Source of the DNA: Pararheinheimera marina
GTDB lineage: Bacteria > Pseudomonadota > Gammaproteobacteria > Enterobacterales > Alteromonadaceae
DNA: 64,000 nucleotides
Direction of reading: 5' to 3'
Assembly: GCF_042654345.1 (NCBI RefSeq)
Contig: NZ_JBHSGB010000009.1
Location: 1-64,000 of the forward strand
Both the position numbers and the translations under genes were made by a program. The notes under the pieces are model-generated. The model was not told the DNA's origin. It did no database searches and saw only the letters and a program-made list of their open reading frames with translations. Numbering within the stretch: the first letter of the stretch is position 1; each line of letters starts with the position of its first letter. Shown one piece after another: positions 1-7,417 of this stretch.

Positions 1-85
1 AATCCGATCACTTAGCGTAAAAATAGAATCAAGAAAAAGAACGGTTAGCAGGTGATCGGATAACTCCGGAATCGCTGATCGGATT
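1..85. repeat. Short inverted repeats around a GATCGGAT core
   Basis: The 10-mer at 1-10 (AATCCGATCA) is the exact reverse complement of 76-85. The segment 2-11 is also complementary to 52-61 (GTGATCGGAT). The three copies could form alternative hairpins in the 3' region of a gene lying to the left of the window, or serve as operator half-sites. No T-run follows, so a simple intrinsic terminator is unlikely. Function unknown. Confidence 0.35.
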
Positions 86-100
86 CACCGAAATACGCAG

Positions 101-262
101 ATGCGCGAACTACTGCACTGCCATGACCATGCTCAGGCCGTGGAGTTTGAATATCAGCAGCAATTTTACAGTATTCAACAACCCGCCGCCCGTCAGGCCA
201 TTGAGGAATTGCAGCAGCGCCTTTCTGCAAAAGTGCTGGCGGATAAGCGAGAAAAAAACTGA
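101..262 (+). CDS. Possible small helical protein, 53 aa
   Basis: An ATG-initiated frame at 101 encodes 53 residues, rich in Gln, Glu and Ala, beginning MRELLHCHDH and ending ADKREKN. It is predicted largely helical, with no signal peptide or membrane segment. Codon choice (many CAG, GCC, CTG) resembles the neighbours. The frame is open upstream only to a TGA near 53-55, so the gene is probably complete. No convincing Shine-Dalgarno sequence precedes the ATG. I do not recognise a family. It could also be the in-frame remnant of a longer gene. Confidence 0.35.
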   Translation: MRELLHCHDHAQAVEFEYQQQFYSIQQPAARQAIEELQQRLSAKVLADKREKN

Positions 263-295
263 AACGCAGAAAATTTGTGTAATTCAATGTAAATC

Positions 296-324
296 TTGTA
301 ACTAAACAACAACTTGTCTACACT
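296..324 (+). promoter_or_regulatory. Sigma-70-type promoter for the small membrane peptide gene
   Basis: A TTGTAA -35 box (296-301) and a TACACT -10 box (319-324) are separated by exactly 17 bases, about 70 bases before the start codon at 393. No other gene lies between them. Predicted from sequence only. Confidence 0.5.
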
Positions 325-392
325 GGTTTTCGGAATGTTCATAATTCCAAAAAATCAAGAAAAATTACACATTTTTAACTGAGGTTTTCAGT

Positions 393-527
393 ATGCGTAA
401 AGCGTCCAGTCGGGGTTTTGGCTTTACTGCAATCGCCATTTTGGTGGGGTTAATGGCATTGTCAGCATTTTTAACCAAAGCAGAGGCTACACCTGCTCAT
501 CCGCATCAGGTGCAGCAAACAGAGTAA
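393..527 (+). CDS. Small single-pass membrane peptide, 44 aa
   Basis: An ATG at 393 is preceded by a GAGG ribosome-binding site and opens a 44-residue frame. A basic N-terminus (MRKASSRGF) is followed by one hydrophobic helix of about 20 residues (roughly 9-30) and a short tail with two histidines (TPAHPHQVQQTE). The arrangement resembles a small inner-membrane peptide or an uncleaved signal anchor. A well-spaced sigma-70-like promoter lies upstream, and smrA converges from the other side. I do not recognise the family. The promoter, ribosome-binding site and amphipathic organisation together argue that it is real. Confidence 0.55.
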   Translation: MRKASSRGFGFTAIAILVGLMALSAFLTKAEATPAHPHQVQQTE

Positions 528-528
528 A

Positions 529-1107
529 TCAGCGTTTTTGATGACGTTCGCGGTTTTCTCTTTTCTGATCCGAATTTTTCTGCAGCAGAATATAAGTTGC
601 GGCATAACCGCCATGTTGTTTTTGTGCGGTGTGGCAAGCCAGCACTTCTGGGATTTGCTGTAACCACTTGAAACTATAGCTTTTCAGGATAGCCGGGTGT
701 GGCTTGCTCTCTTTGCCCATGCCGTGATGGACCAACAGCGTCCGGATCCCCCGTTGATGGCACTCACGCACAAACTGAAACAGTGCTGCTCTGGCTTCAA
801 CCAATCCTTTTCCAAGTAACATTAATGTCGCATCCAGCTGGTATTTGCCCAATCGCAGATTGCGGTACACCCCTTCCTGTACACCGTCTTTTTTATAAGC
901 CAGTACCTCGTCCGGTTTGACCAGATCAACATACTCCAGACTCAGGTAATTTGGGTCGTACTCCATTTCCTGCTCTGCTGCCTGACGTCTTGCCAACTGA
1001 GCTAAGCTCGGCTGATGTTCACCATTCGGGTCGGCCAGCGCGTCGGCTTTCAGCCGTTTCACGCCAGCCATTTCCTGCAAAAATAAATCCAGATCTTCAT
1101 CCTGCAT
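529..1107 (-). CDS. smrA: Smr-domain protein, SmrA-like
   Basis: This 192-residue protein has a variable acidic N-terminal half and a C-terminal Smr domain (roughly 95-180). The landmarks are LRLGKYQLDATLMLLGKG, then VHHGMGKES, and finally HGGYAATYILL, corresponding to the LDLHG, HGxG and closing motifs of the family. Smr domains are related to the MutS2 C-terminal domain and show nuclease activity on DNA or RNA. The stand-alone gammaproteobacterial SmrA proteins have this length and the same N-terminal extension. The start is supported by a GGAG site about 9 bases upstream. The gene converges with the small peptide gene and has a basic, low-complexity tail (KRENRERHQKR). Confidence 0.85.
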   Translation of the reverse strand: MQDEDLDLFLQEMAGVKRLKADALADPNGEHQPSLAQLARRQAAEQEMEYDPNYLSLEYVDLVKPDEVLAYKKDGVQEGVYRNLRLGKYQLDATLMLLGKGLVEARAALFQFVRECHQRGIRTLLVHHGMGKESKPHPAILKSYSFKWLQQIPEVLACHTAQKQHGGYAATYILLQKNSDQKRENRERHQKR

Positions 1108-1211
1108 TGCTGCATTCTCCAGCTGTCCCGGTACGTCTGTCGGGCAGTTAAAAGATAATAAATTGTTAATATCAGCTATGCTTAGCGGGTAACTGACGCA
1201 AGGAGGCGCTT

Positions 1212-1577
1212 ATGTTACCCGATAAATTGTACGAGGCTTTGCCTTATTTGTATCTGAGCAGTGGCGCAGCCACTACCTTATTCAGCCATTCACTTTTTAC
1301 CTTGTTACCAGCCTGCTTGTTGTTTGTCACTGGAGCCTGGACCTGGGTGATCCGGACAGACAAACGCAGAAGTAAACATGGCTTACGCCTTCAGCTCAAA
1401 AGCGGCTGGCCCTTTTGGTATTACGAATTTTACCCTTTTTTGCTGATGTTGGCAGGTCTGGCACTGCTGGGACAGGGACCTGGTCCCTATTGGACCCTGC
1501 CAGCAGTCATTGCTTTGGTGTTAGGTTTGTTGTTTTGGTGCAGCAGGCTGAGCTGCCGCACTAAAAGCTCTTATTGA
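1212..1577 (+). CDS. Hypothetical small inner-membrane protein, 121 aa
   Basis: A strong AAGGAGG ribosome-binding site precedes the ATG. The 121-residue product has three predicted membrane helices, at about 25-45, 72-90 and 93-112. A short basic cytoplasmic segment (RTDKRRSKHGLR) separates the first two. The second helix is introduced by an aromatic stretch, GWPFWYYEFYPF. No catalytic or binding motif is evident and I do not recognise a family. It converges with the gene at 1571-2056, overlapping its 3' end by 7 bases. Confidence 0.7.
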   Translation: MLPDKLYEALPYLYLSSGAATTLFSHSLFTLLPACLLFVTGAWTWVIRTDKRRSKHGLRLQLKSGWPFWYYEFYPFLLMLAGLALLGQGPGPYWTLPAVIALVLGLLFWCSRLSCRTKSSY

Positions 1578-2056
1578 CGGCTCATATAAAGTAACGCGGC
1601 TATTGGTCCTTGTTGCTGTTTCACCTGGTACTTAATGCACTGTTCTGGCTGTTGCTCAGAAAAACATAAATGCAGGCTTTGCTCGCTTTCAGACAACAGC
1701 GCACGTTGTTTGGTATCCATAATGCGGCCTTCGGCACCAAACCAGCCTGGCATGTACACGCTGGTAGTGGTCATGCCGGCAGTCTGATACTGCACCAGTT
1801 GAGGTTTGGGGCTAACAAAAAGAGCCACCAGCACCAGTACGGCCAAAACCAGCCAATATTTGGCTTTGGATGGTTTGACCTCAGGTTCTGCTGTTGCCTC
1901 GCTGCGACGTGGGGCCGGGGCGGTGCCGACATAACCACTGCGTGCAGGTTCTGCAGAAGTTGCTGAACTGACCGGTTTTTTCGACTGACCTTTTTTCAGT
2001 AACTTCTGTTTTTCTGCCTCCGTTAATAAGGAGGTCTTTTTCACTTCTTTAGCCAT
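1571..2056 (-). CDS. Hypothetical single-pass membrane protein, 161 aa
   Basis: The product starts with a charged, Lys-rich segment (MAKEVKKTSLLTEAEKQKLL) and a Pro/Ala/Ser linker. One membrane helix follows at about 86-101 (YWLVLAVLVLVALFV), then a probably periplasmic domain of about 60 residues containing two cysteines (LHLCF and EQCIKY). The ATG overlaps the stop codon of the upstream M28 peptidase in a TAATG arrangement, so the two are probably translationally coupled. I do not recognise the family. A role beside the exported peptidase is only suggested by the coupling. Confidence 0.7.
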   Translation of the reverse strand: MAKEVKKTSLLTEAEKQKLLKKGQSKKPVSSATSAEPARSGYVGTAPAPRRSEATAEPEVKPSKAKYWLVLAVLVLVALFVSPKPQLVQYQTAGMTTTSVYMPGWFGAEGRIMDTKQRALLSESEQSLHLCFSEQQPEQCIKYQVKQQQGPIAALLYMSRQ

Positions 2057-3390
2057 TATTTTCGTAAATCAACCGTACTATTGGCGACAGTGTCCGTCAT
2101 CAGCAACCAGGCTTGCAAGTTTTGTTTCAGTGCTTGCGGATCAACTTTGTCCAAGGTGTCATTTGGGGTGTGATGGTAATCGAAATAGTCAGTACCGTCC
2201 TGCATTAAGCCGACCACAGGTACTCCGGCTGGCACCAGCACTGACACATCTGGCCCGCCATGCGTTTCATTACCGCCCAGCTCAATACCCAGATGAGCCA
2301 TCTTTTGTTGCATCTGTTGAGCAAAAGACTGCGCATTTTCACCAAAGCGGCTTTCCAGTTTCCAGATTTTTCCGGCACCAAAATCAGATTCTGCAGCCAT
2401 GACGTGTTTGGCCAGCTCCTGTTGATGCGCGGCGGCATAAGCGCGGGCACCTAACAATCCGCCTTCTTCGTTGCCGTACAGCACCACCCGCACCGTACGT
2501 TTAGGCCGTTGCTGTTGTTTCAGCAAGGCGCCAGTGGCCATCACCAGGCCGACGCCGGCTCCATCATCCAGTGCGCCAGTTCCCTGGTCCCAGGAATCCA
2601 GATGGGCACCAATCAATACGATTTCGTCTGGTTGCTCCGAGCCGGTGATTTCGGCAATCACATTCTGGCTTTTCGCCGCTTCAAGCTGATTATTCATTTG
2701 CAATTTCAGTGTCAGCTTATCGGTTTTTTCCAGCATACGGGCCAGGTTCAGTGCATCCGGCACCGAGACTGCGACTGCAGGAATTGCCTGAACTTCAGGG
2801 TCATACTTCATGGTGCCTGTGTGGGCAAATCTGTTGTTGCTAGTGCCGACAGAACGGATCACCACAGCTTTGGCGCCCAACTTCGCCGCTTCAACAGCGC
2901 CACGGGCGCGTGCAGCCACTACCTGGCCGTAAAAAGAGCCGGATTTGTCTTTTTGCATCGCTTTGTTAATAAATACGATTTTGCCCTCAACCTGGGCTTT
3001 GTTGGCCTGCTGCAGAGCTTCAATGCTGTCAAACATCACCAGATCAGCTGTAATACCTTGAGCCGGCGTACCAATGGAACCGCCTAAAGACGTCAGTACC
3101 AGCGGTTGTGGGAACGGACTCATCACTTCCAGGCTGGCCTGGCCACGGGTCCAACCCGGCATATCAAAACTTTCTGTCCAGACTTTGTCATACCCCAGTG
3201 CTTTAAAGTGGCGAACAGCCCAGTCTGCAGCCCGGCGTTCGGCATCACTGCCGGCAATACGTGGGCCCACTTCAGTGGTCAGCGAGGCGACCAGCTCAAA
3301 GGCCAGGTCTTGATTCAATGCCGGTGTTGCCGCCAGGGCAGGGAAAAGGCCGCTCAGACTCAGGCCGAGCAGCAACTGGTGAATTTTCAT
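2056..3390 (-). CDS. Exported M28-family zinc aminopeptidase/carboxypeptidase with PA domain
   Basis: This 444-residue protein has a cleavable signal peptide (MKIHQLLLGLSLSGLFPALA). A protease-associated (PA) insert lies around 110-230 and an M28 catalytic domain around 240-435. Candidate metal ligands can be seen in order: H263 in GAHLDSW, D275 in ALDDGAG, the E308/E309 pair in GNEEGG (base and ligand), D336 in ESDFG, and H407 in DYHHTPNDT. This is the full co-catalytic di-zinc set. The layout matches plasma glutamate carboxypeptidase-like bacterial enzymes that remove terminal residues from peptides in the periplasm. Exact substrate is not readable. It is followed directly by the coupled membrane protein gene. 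Confidence 0.85.
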   Translation of the reverse strand: MKIHQLLLGLSLSGLFPALAATPALNQDLAFELVASLTTEVGPRIAGSDAERRAADWAVRHFKALGYDKVWTESFDMPGWTRGQASLEVMSPFPQPLVLTSLGGSIGTPAQGITADLVMFDSIEALQQANKAQVEGKIVFINKAMQKDKSGSFYGQVVAARARGAVEAAKLGAKAVVIRSVGTSNNRFAHTGTMKYDPEVQAIPAVAVSVPDALNLARMLEKTDKLTLKLQMNNQLEAAKSQNVIAEITGSEQPDEIVLIGAHLDSWDQGTGALDDGAGVGLVMATGALLKQQQRPKRTVRVVLYGNEEGGLLGARAYAAAHQQELAKHVMAAESDFGAGKIWKLESRFGENAQSFAQQMQQKMAHLGIELGGNETHGGPDVSVLVPAGVPVVGLMQDGTDYFDYHHTPNDTLDKVDPQALKQNLQAWLLMTDTVANSTVDLRK

Positions 3391-3511
3391 CTTTTCATTC
3401 CATGGTGTTGTTGTTAAATTAAGCGGACTTTAGCACGGGATGCGCAGCCGCAGCAGTGTTGTTTCGATTAACAGCAAGCTAATGCGGCAAAAAAAGAGTT
3501 AAGGATAAACA

Positions 3512-3907
3512 ATGATTTCTTCCTGGTGTTCCGCCCTGATCATCGATGATACAGCGGCCGTTCGTAGTTACTTGTGTCAGATCCTGAAGCATCTGGGCGT
3601 CGGTCCGGTTTACGAAGCTGCAGATGGTTATCAAGGCACTTTACTGTTCAATCAGCATAAACCTCATATGGTGTTTCTGGATATTCAGCTGCCCGATGTC
3701 AATGGCCGTCAGTTGCTGCGTCAGTTAAAGCAACAACAACCCGACTGTCAGGTGTTTATTTGCTCTGCTTATTCTTCTGTCGAGAACCTGAAAGATGCCG
3801 TGGCCGGTGGCGCTGGTGCTTTTATTGTCAAACCTTTTGCCTCTGAACGAATTCATCAGGTGGTGCAGCCCGTATTGAAGGCAAACCGCGCTTCGATGCC
3901 CGGCTAA
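3512..3907 (+). CDS. Stand-alone CheY-like response-regulator receiver
   Basis: The 131-residue product is a single receiver domain with no output domain. The acidic pair D12/D13 (ALIIDDT), phospho-acceptor D57 (MVFLDIQLPDVNG), switch serine S85 (FICSAYSS) and K107 (IVKPF) are all in the expected places, so phosphorylation is likely. AGGA precedes the ATG. No kinase gene is adjacent; a chemoreceptor gene lies 0.4 kb downstream on the opposite strand. It could act in chemotaxis or a phosphorelay. The true partner is not determined by context. Confidence 0.85.
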   Translation: MISSWCSALIIDDTAAVRSYLCQILKHLGVGPVYEAADGYQGTLLFNQHKPHMVFLDIQLPDVNGRQLLRQLKQQQPDCQVFICSAYSSVENLKDAVAGGAGAFIVKPFASERIHQVVQPVLKANRASMPG

Positions 3908-4011
3908 GCCCAAAGGCCCTGAATACGCGATAAACGAGAATAGCTCTTATTGTTTGGCCGTTTGGCTTCGCGGCATAATGCAGTCTCTGTTGTTGTGATG
4001 GTAGGGTACAG

Positions 4012-4317
4012 ATGAATGCAGAACAAATGCTGAGCAACTCCGCCCAGGCTGCGCGCTTGTTAAAAGCTGTGGCTAATGAAAGACGCCTGTTGATCTTGTG
4101 TTATTTGCTTGAAAATGAATTGTCGGTGACAGAGATGAATGAGAAACTGGGGCTCAGTCAGTCTGCTTTGTCTCAACATCTGGCGGTGCTGCGCCGACAG
4201 AAGCTGGTGAAGACCAGAAAAGACGCACAAACCGTTTATTATCGCCTGCACAGTACAGAGGCGCAGGCCCTGATCGGCCTGCTTGATTCTCTGTACCGTG
4301 AACCTGCGCCAGTTTAA
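4012..4317 (+). CDS. ArsR/SmtB-family winged-helix repressor
   Basis: This 101-residue protein has the ArsR fold. Its recognition helix lies in LSQSALSQHLAVLRRQKLV (about 48-66), followed by the beta-wing KTRKDAQTVYYRL. The usual alpha3 metal-binding motif (ELCVCDL in ArsR) reads ELSVTEM here, without cysteines. The only cysteine is C30. Classical arsenite or cadmium sensing through that site is therefore unlikely. The gene converges with the chemoreceptor gene, overlapping it by four bases. No obvious target gene is adjacent. Effector unknown. Confidence 0.85.
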   Translation: MNAEQMLSNSAQAARLLKAVANERRLLILCYLLENELSVTEMNEKLGLSQSALSQHLAVLRRQKLVKTRKDAQTVYYRLHSTEAQALIGLLDSLYREPAPV

Positions 4318-5429
4318 CCAGCCAGACGTTTCAGTGCCTGTTGCAATTGTTGCTGACGTTCAGCAGCTTGCAACATGGCGTCATCTATAGTGCGGACATA
4401 ACCCACCATTGCTTTAGTTAAATGCTGCTGTTCGTCCGTGGCGGTGGCGATTTCCTGATTCATAGCACAAATCTGTCCAATGCTACCGGTAATGTCTTTT
4501 AACGCATCGCCGGCCTGATGCGCGCTTTGCACACTGGCATTAGCCTGCTCACTGCTCAGCTGCATTTTTTGTACAGCTTCTTTCGCCGCGCTTTGCAGCT
4601 GCTCAATGGTTTTCTGGATTTGCTGGGTGGATTGTTGGGTGCGGGACGCCAAAGTCCGGACTTCGTCGGCCACCACGGCAAAACCGCGGCCCTGTTCACC
4701 GGCCCGGGCTGCTTCAATGGCCGCATTCAGTGCCAGCAGGTTGGTTTGTTCGGCAATGCCGCGGATCACTTCTAACACAGCACCTACCTGATGGGTATCC
4801 TGTTCCAGTTGGCTAATAGTGGCGGAAGCCTGGGTTAAATGGTCAGCCAGTTGGCCAATGTTAGCGACTGTGGCTTCAACAATCTTCTGGCCCTGATGCG
4901 CCACCTGATTGGAATGATTGGCTGCCTCGGCGGCCAGATTGGCGCTTTGCACTTCATCCAGCACGCTTTGGTTCATCGATTCAATCATTTGCCGCGTTTG
5001 CTGTACGGCCTGTTGCTGATGCTGCTGCTGTTGTTGATCCTGGCGTGATAACTGGTTCAGCTCAGTACAAAGTTGCTGCAATTGCTGTTGCTGCTGGCTT
5101 AGTTCCTGTCGGATTGTCTGATGCTGCTGCGACCATTGATTCATCAAACCGTGCTGACGGCCAAGCGGGCCGGATTCTGTCAGTGATGCTGCAGAGCTGG
5201 CACCTTGCTGCTGTGCCACTAACCAGTCTTGTTGTTGTTGCTGAGCTTTGGCAAAAGGCTGAACCAGCAGTAATTGCCAGACCAGCTGTGCACACAAAAG
5301 TGCAGCCAGCAGTAGCGTCAGCCAGACAGGCACAGCGGCGCCAGTCAGCACGACAGCTAAAATGGCAACAAAGCTGACGGAAAAAGGAAGAAGGAGGCAA
5401 CGCGCTAAAGCGGAATTGAACAAACCCAT
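4314..5429 (-). CDS. Methyl-accepting chemotaxis-type protein without periplasmic sensor
   Basis: The 371-residue product has two closely spaced membrane helices (about 12-32 and 35-55) with almost no periplasmic loop. A strikingly Gln-rich coiled region (60-150) follows, then the MCP signalling hairpin. The highly conserved tip is intact (IRGIAEQTNLLALNAAIEAA and GRGFAVVADEVRTLA). It lacks a ligand-binding domain, so any stimulus must come from the membrane, redox state or a partner. Its C-terminus lacks a CheR-binding pentapeptide. A CheY-like gene lies nearby. The promoter side faces a bidirectional terminator shared with ppa. Confidence 0.85.
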   Translation of the reverse strand: MGLFNSALARCLLLPFSVSFVAILAVVLTGAAVPVWLTLLLAALLCAQLVWQLLLVQPFAKAQQQQQDWLVAQQQGASSAASLTESGPLGRQHGLMNQWSQQHQTIRQELSQQQQQLQQLCTELNQLSRQDQQQQQHQQQAVQQTRQMIESMNQSVLDEVQSANLAAEAANHSNQVAHQGQKIVEATVANIGQLADHLTQASATISQLEQDTHQVGAVLEVIRGIAEQTNLLALNAAIEAARAGEQGRGFAVVADEVRTLASRTQQSTQQIQKTIEQLQSAAKEAVQKMQLSSEQANASVQSAHQAGDALKDITGSIGQICAMNQEIATATDEQQHLTKAMVGYVRTIDDAMLQAAERQQQLQQALKRLAG

Positions 5430-5585
5430 AAAATGCTACCCTGACTGCAATGGCAGTATCTGTTGTTGTTATTGTCTTGTTCAGCCGGGCCTGCGCACTG
5501 CAGCCGACGAGCTCAGAACATATCAGATCTGGTGCAGGATTTTTATCAGTTTTAGTGGTTTGGCGGAAGTTTTTTTTCCGCCAAT

Positions 5586-5614
5586 AAAAAACGGCACTCA
5601 AGGTGCCGTTTTTT
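5586..5614. terminator. Bidirectional intrinsic terminator after ppa
   Basis: A 7-bp stem ACGGCAC/GTGCCGT (5591-5597 and 5603-5609) with a 5-base loop is flanked by an A-run on the left and a T-run on the right. On the minus strand it ends ppa transcription. It also insulates the region upstream of the chemoreceptor gene. Confidence 0.85.
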
Positions 5615-5628
5615 GCCGGAACAGCAGC

Positions 5629-6159
5629 TTATTTCTGCTGAGCACGTTCAAATGAGCTGACAATTTCAGCTTTGGCTTCGGCTTTGTCACCCCAGCCGAT
5701 CACTTTCACCCACTTACCTGGCTCCAGCTCTTTGTAACGCTCAAAGAAGTGCTGGATTTGGTTTTTCAGCAGCTCAGGCACATCACCGATGTCCTGGATA
5801 TGGTCATAAATCTTGGTCAGTTTGCTGACGGGTACCGCCAGAACTTTGGCGTCTTCACCTGATTCATCGGCCATTTTCAGTACGGCAACAGGGCGGCACT
5901 TGATCACTGCACCTGGGACCAGTGGGTATGGCGTTGGCACCAGCACGTCGACCGGGTCTCCGTCTAACGACAGGGTCTGGTTAACGAAACCGTAGTTGCA
6001 TGGGTAGAACATTGGTGTGGCCATAAAGCGGTCAACCCACACGGTGCCGGTGTCTTTATCCACTTCGTATTTGATTGGATCGGCGTTGGCCGGAATTTCA
6101 ATCACAACGTTAATTTCTTCTGGCAGGTTTTTACCTGCAGGCACCTGGCTTAAGCTCAT
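5629..6159 (-). CDS. ppa: Inorganic pyrophosphatase
   Basis: This 176-residue protein is the size of E. coli Ppa. It shows the family I signature with the metal-coordinating acidic cluster DGDPVDVLV, the upstream ERYKELEPGKWVKV-type C-terminal motif, and KYEVDKDTGTVWVDRF at the N-terminal substrate pocket. It hydrolyses pyrophosphate in the cytoplasm and pulls biosynthetic reactions forward. AGAGGAT precedes the ATG. A TATAAT box lies in the short gap to fbp (6192-6197, minus strand), so ppa probably has its own promoter. It is followed by a strong terminator. Confidence 0.96.
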   Translation of the reverse strand: MSLSQVPAGKNLPEEINVVIEIPANADPIKYEVDKDTGTVWVDRFMATPMFYPCNYGFVNQTLSLDGDPVDVLVPTPYPLVPGAVIKCRPVAVLKMADESGEDAKVLAVPVSKLTKIYDHIQDIGDVPELLKNQIQHFFERYKELEPGKWVKVIGWGDKAEAKAEIVSSFERAQQK

Positions 6160-6184
6160 GGATTCATCCTCTTTACTGAATTTT

Positions 6185-6205
6185 GCCGCCTATTATAACG
6201 GCGGC
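6185..6205 (-). promoter_or_regulatory. Likely ppa -10 box inside a GC-rich inverted repeat
   Basis: On the minus strand a perfect TATAAT (6192-6197) sits between GCCGCC and GGCGGC arms, about 33 bases before the ppa ATG. The -35 region is weak. The same palindrome lies just after fbp and could also form a hairpin at the fbp 3' end. Confidence 0.4.
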
Positions 6206-6216
6206 CGTAAAAATGG

Positions 6217-7203
6217 CTATGGTTTGCTGCTGTCCGTTTTATGGTAATTCAGGCAGCTGTCGACTTCGTGGCGCGAGCCCAGAATCACCGCAACCCGCTG
6301 ATGAATATCCACCGGCTGGATTTCCATAATGCGCTGATAGCCTGTGCTGCTGGCACCTCCGGCCTGTTCCACCAACATGCTCATCGGGTTGGCTTCGTAC
6401 ATCAGGCGCAGTTTGTCTGGTTTTTTCGGGTCTTTTAAATCACGTGGGTAAGCGAAGATGCCACCGCGGCACAAAATACGGTGCACATCACCGACCATGG
6501 CGGCAATCCAGCGCATATTGTAGTTTTTACCGCGAGGACCTTCCTTGCCCTGTAATAAATCAGCGATATAGGCCTGCATTGGTGCTTCCCAATGACGCTG
6601 GTTGGACATATTGACGGCAAACTCAGCGGTCACTCCCGGAATGGCCACTTCTTCCTGAGTCAGCAGGAAACCACCATAGGTTTTATCCAGGGTGTACAGC
6701 CGGGTGCCTTTGCCTGTGGTCAGCGCGAGCATGGTGGACGGGCCGTACAGTACATAACCTGCCGCAATCTGTGCCGTACCCGGTTGCAAAAAGATGCTCG
6801 GATCAGCCGGGTCTGCCTTGGCAGGCGCAGGCAATATAGAAAAAATAGTGCCAATCAGGCTGTTGATGTCGGTATTGGACGAACCATCCAGCGGATCAAA
6901 GGTCACCAGAAACTGGCCATTCGGGTTGCCGGCGACTGTGCTTTCTTCTTCTTCGGAAGAAATGGCCATCACCAGGCCACTTTCCAGAATCATGTCTTTG
7001 AGCAGTTCATTGGCCAGCACGTCGAGTTTTTTCTGGGTTTCGCCCTGAATATTTTCATCCAGAGTCGAGCCCAGCACACCGGACAGCGCGCCCTGGCCTA
7101 CCCGGAATGAAATTTCTTTGCAGGCAGCAAGAATGGTTTTAATTAAACTGATGAGGTCTGCATCTGCACCATCTTGACGCAGTACCGGAGCCAAACGACG
7201 CAT
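6217..7203 (-). CDS. fbp: Fructose-1,6-bisphosphatase class I
   Basis: The 328-residue product matches class I FBPase in length. The metal- and phosphate-binding motif DPLDGSSN is at 103-110, preceded by SSEEEE (residues 82-87). The sugar-phosphate pocket is seen in KNYNMRW and in YEANPMSMLVEQAGG. It removes the 1-phosphate in gluconeogenesis. This fits a bacterium growing on amino acids and amino sugars. It lies upstream of ppa on the same strand, with a probable separate ppa promoter between. The gap to mpl (7204-7417) holds divergent promoters. I see no further gene there. Confidence 0.95.
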   Translation of the reverse strand: MRRLAPVLRQDGADADLISLIKTILAACKEISFRVGQGALSGVLGSTLDENIQGETQKKLDVLANELLKDMILESGLVMAISSEEEESTVAGNPNGQFLVTFDPLDGSSNTDINSLIGTIFSILPAPAKADPADPSIFLQPGTAQIAAGYVLYGPSTMLALTTGKGTRLYTLDKTYGGFLLTQEEVAIPGVTAEFAVNMSNQRHWEAPMQAYIADLLQGKEGPRGKNYNMRWIAAMVGDVHRILCRGGIFAYPRDLKDPKKPDKLRLMYEANPMSMLVEQAGGASSTGYQRIMEIQPVDIHQRVAVILGSRHEVDSCLNYHKTDSSKP

Positions 7204-7417
7204 AAAAAATCCTTTGTTAGTCAGAGGTTAGACAAGCCGCCCAGTTTTTTGTGTAGGGTAGGGGTTGGGCGTGCGGTTGCTAGTTTAATCAAGTTCGCCA
7301 CATTTTGCAGTGAAGCAGTGGTTTTATTTACATCCGTCATAGTTCAGCTGGCTGCTATCTGCATCTTCGCCTCGTTTGGGTATAGAATGCGGTAACGCCG
7401 TAGTAAGGATGGATCGT

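Noticed and set aside
45..287. 80-residue minus-strand frame over the first 300 bases
   Set aside because: Runs antisense to the more plausible 53-residue frame and has no ribosome-binding site or recognisable features.
2509..3087. 192-residue plus-strand frame
   Set aside because: Lies entirely antisense within the M28 peptidase, whose catalytic motifs are all intact; a shadow of GC-biased codon use.
5062..5601. 179-residue minus-strand frame overlapping the chemoreceptor start
   Set aside because: It overlaps the chemoreceptor in another frame and crosses the terminator; Cys/Ala-rich composition is not protein-like.
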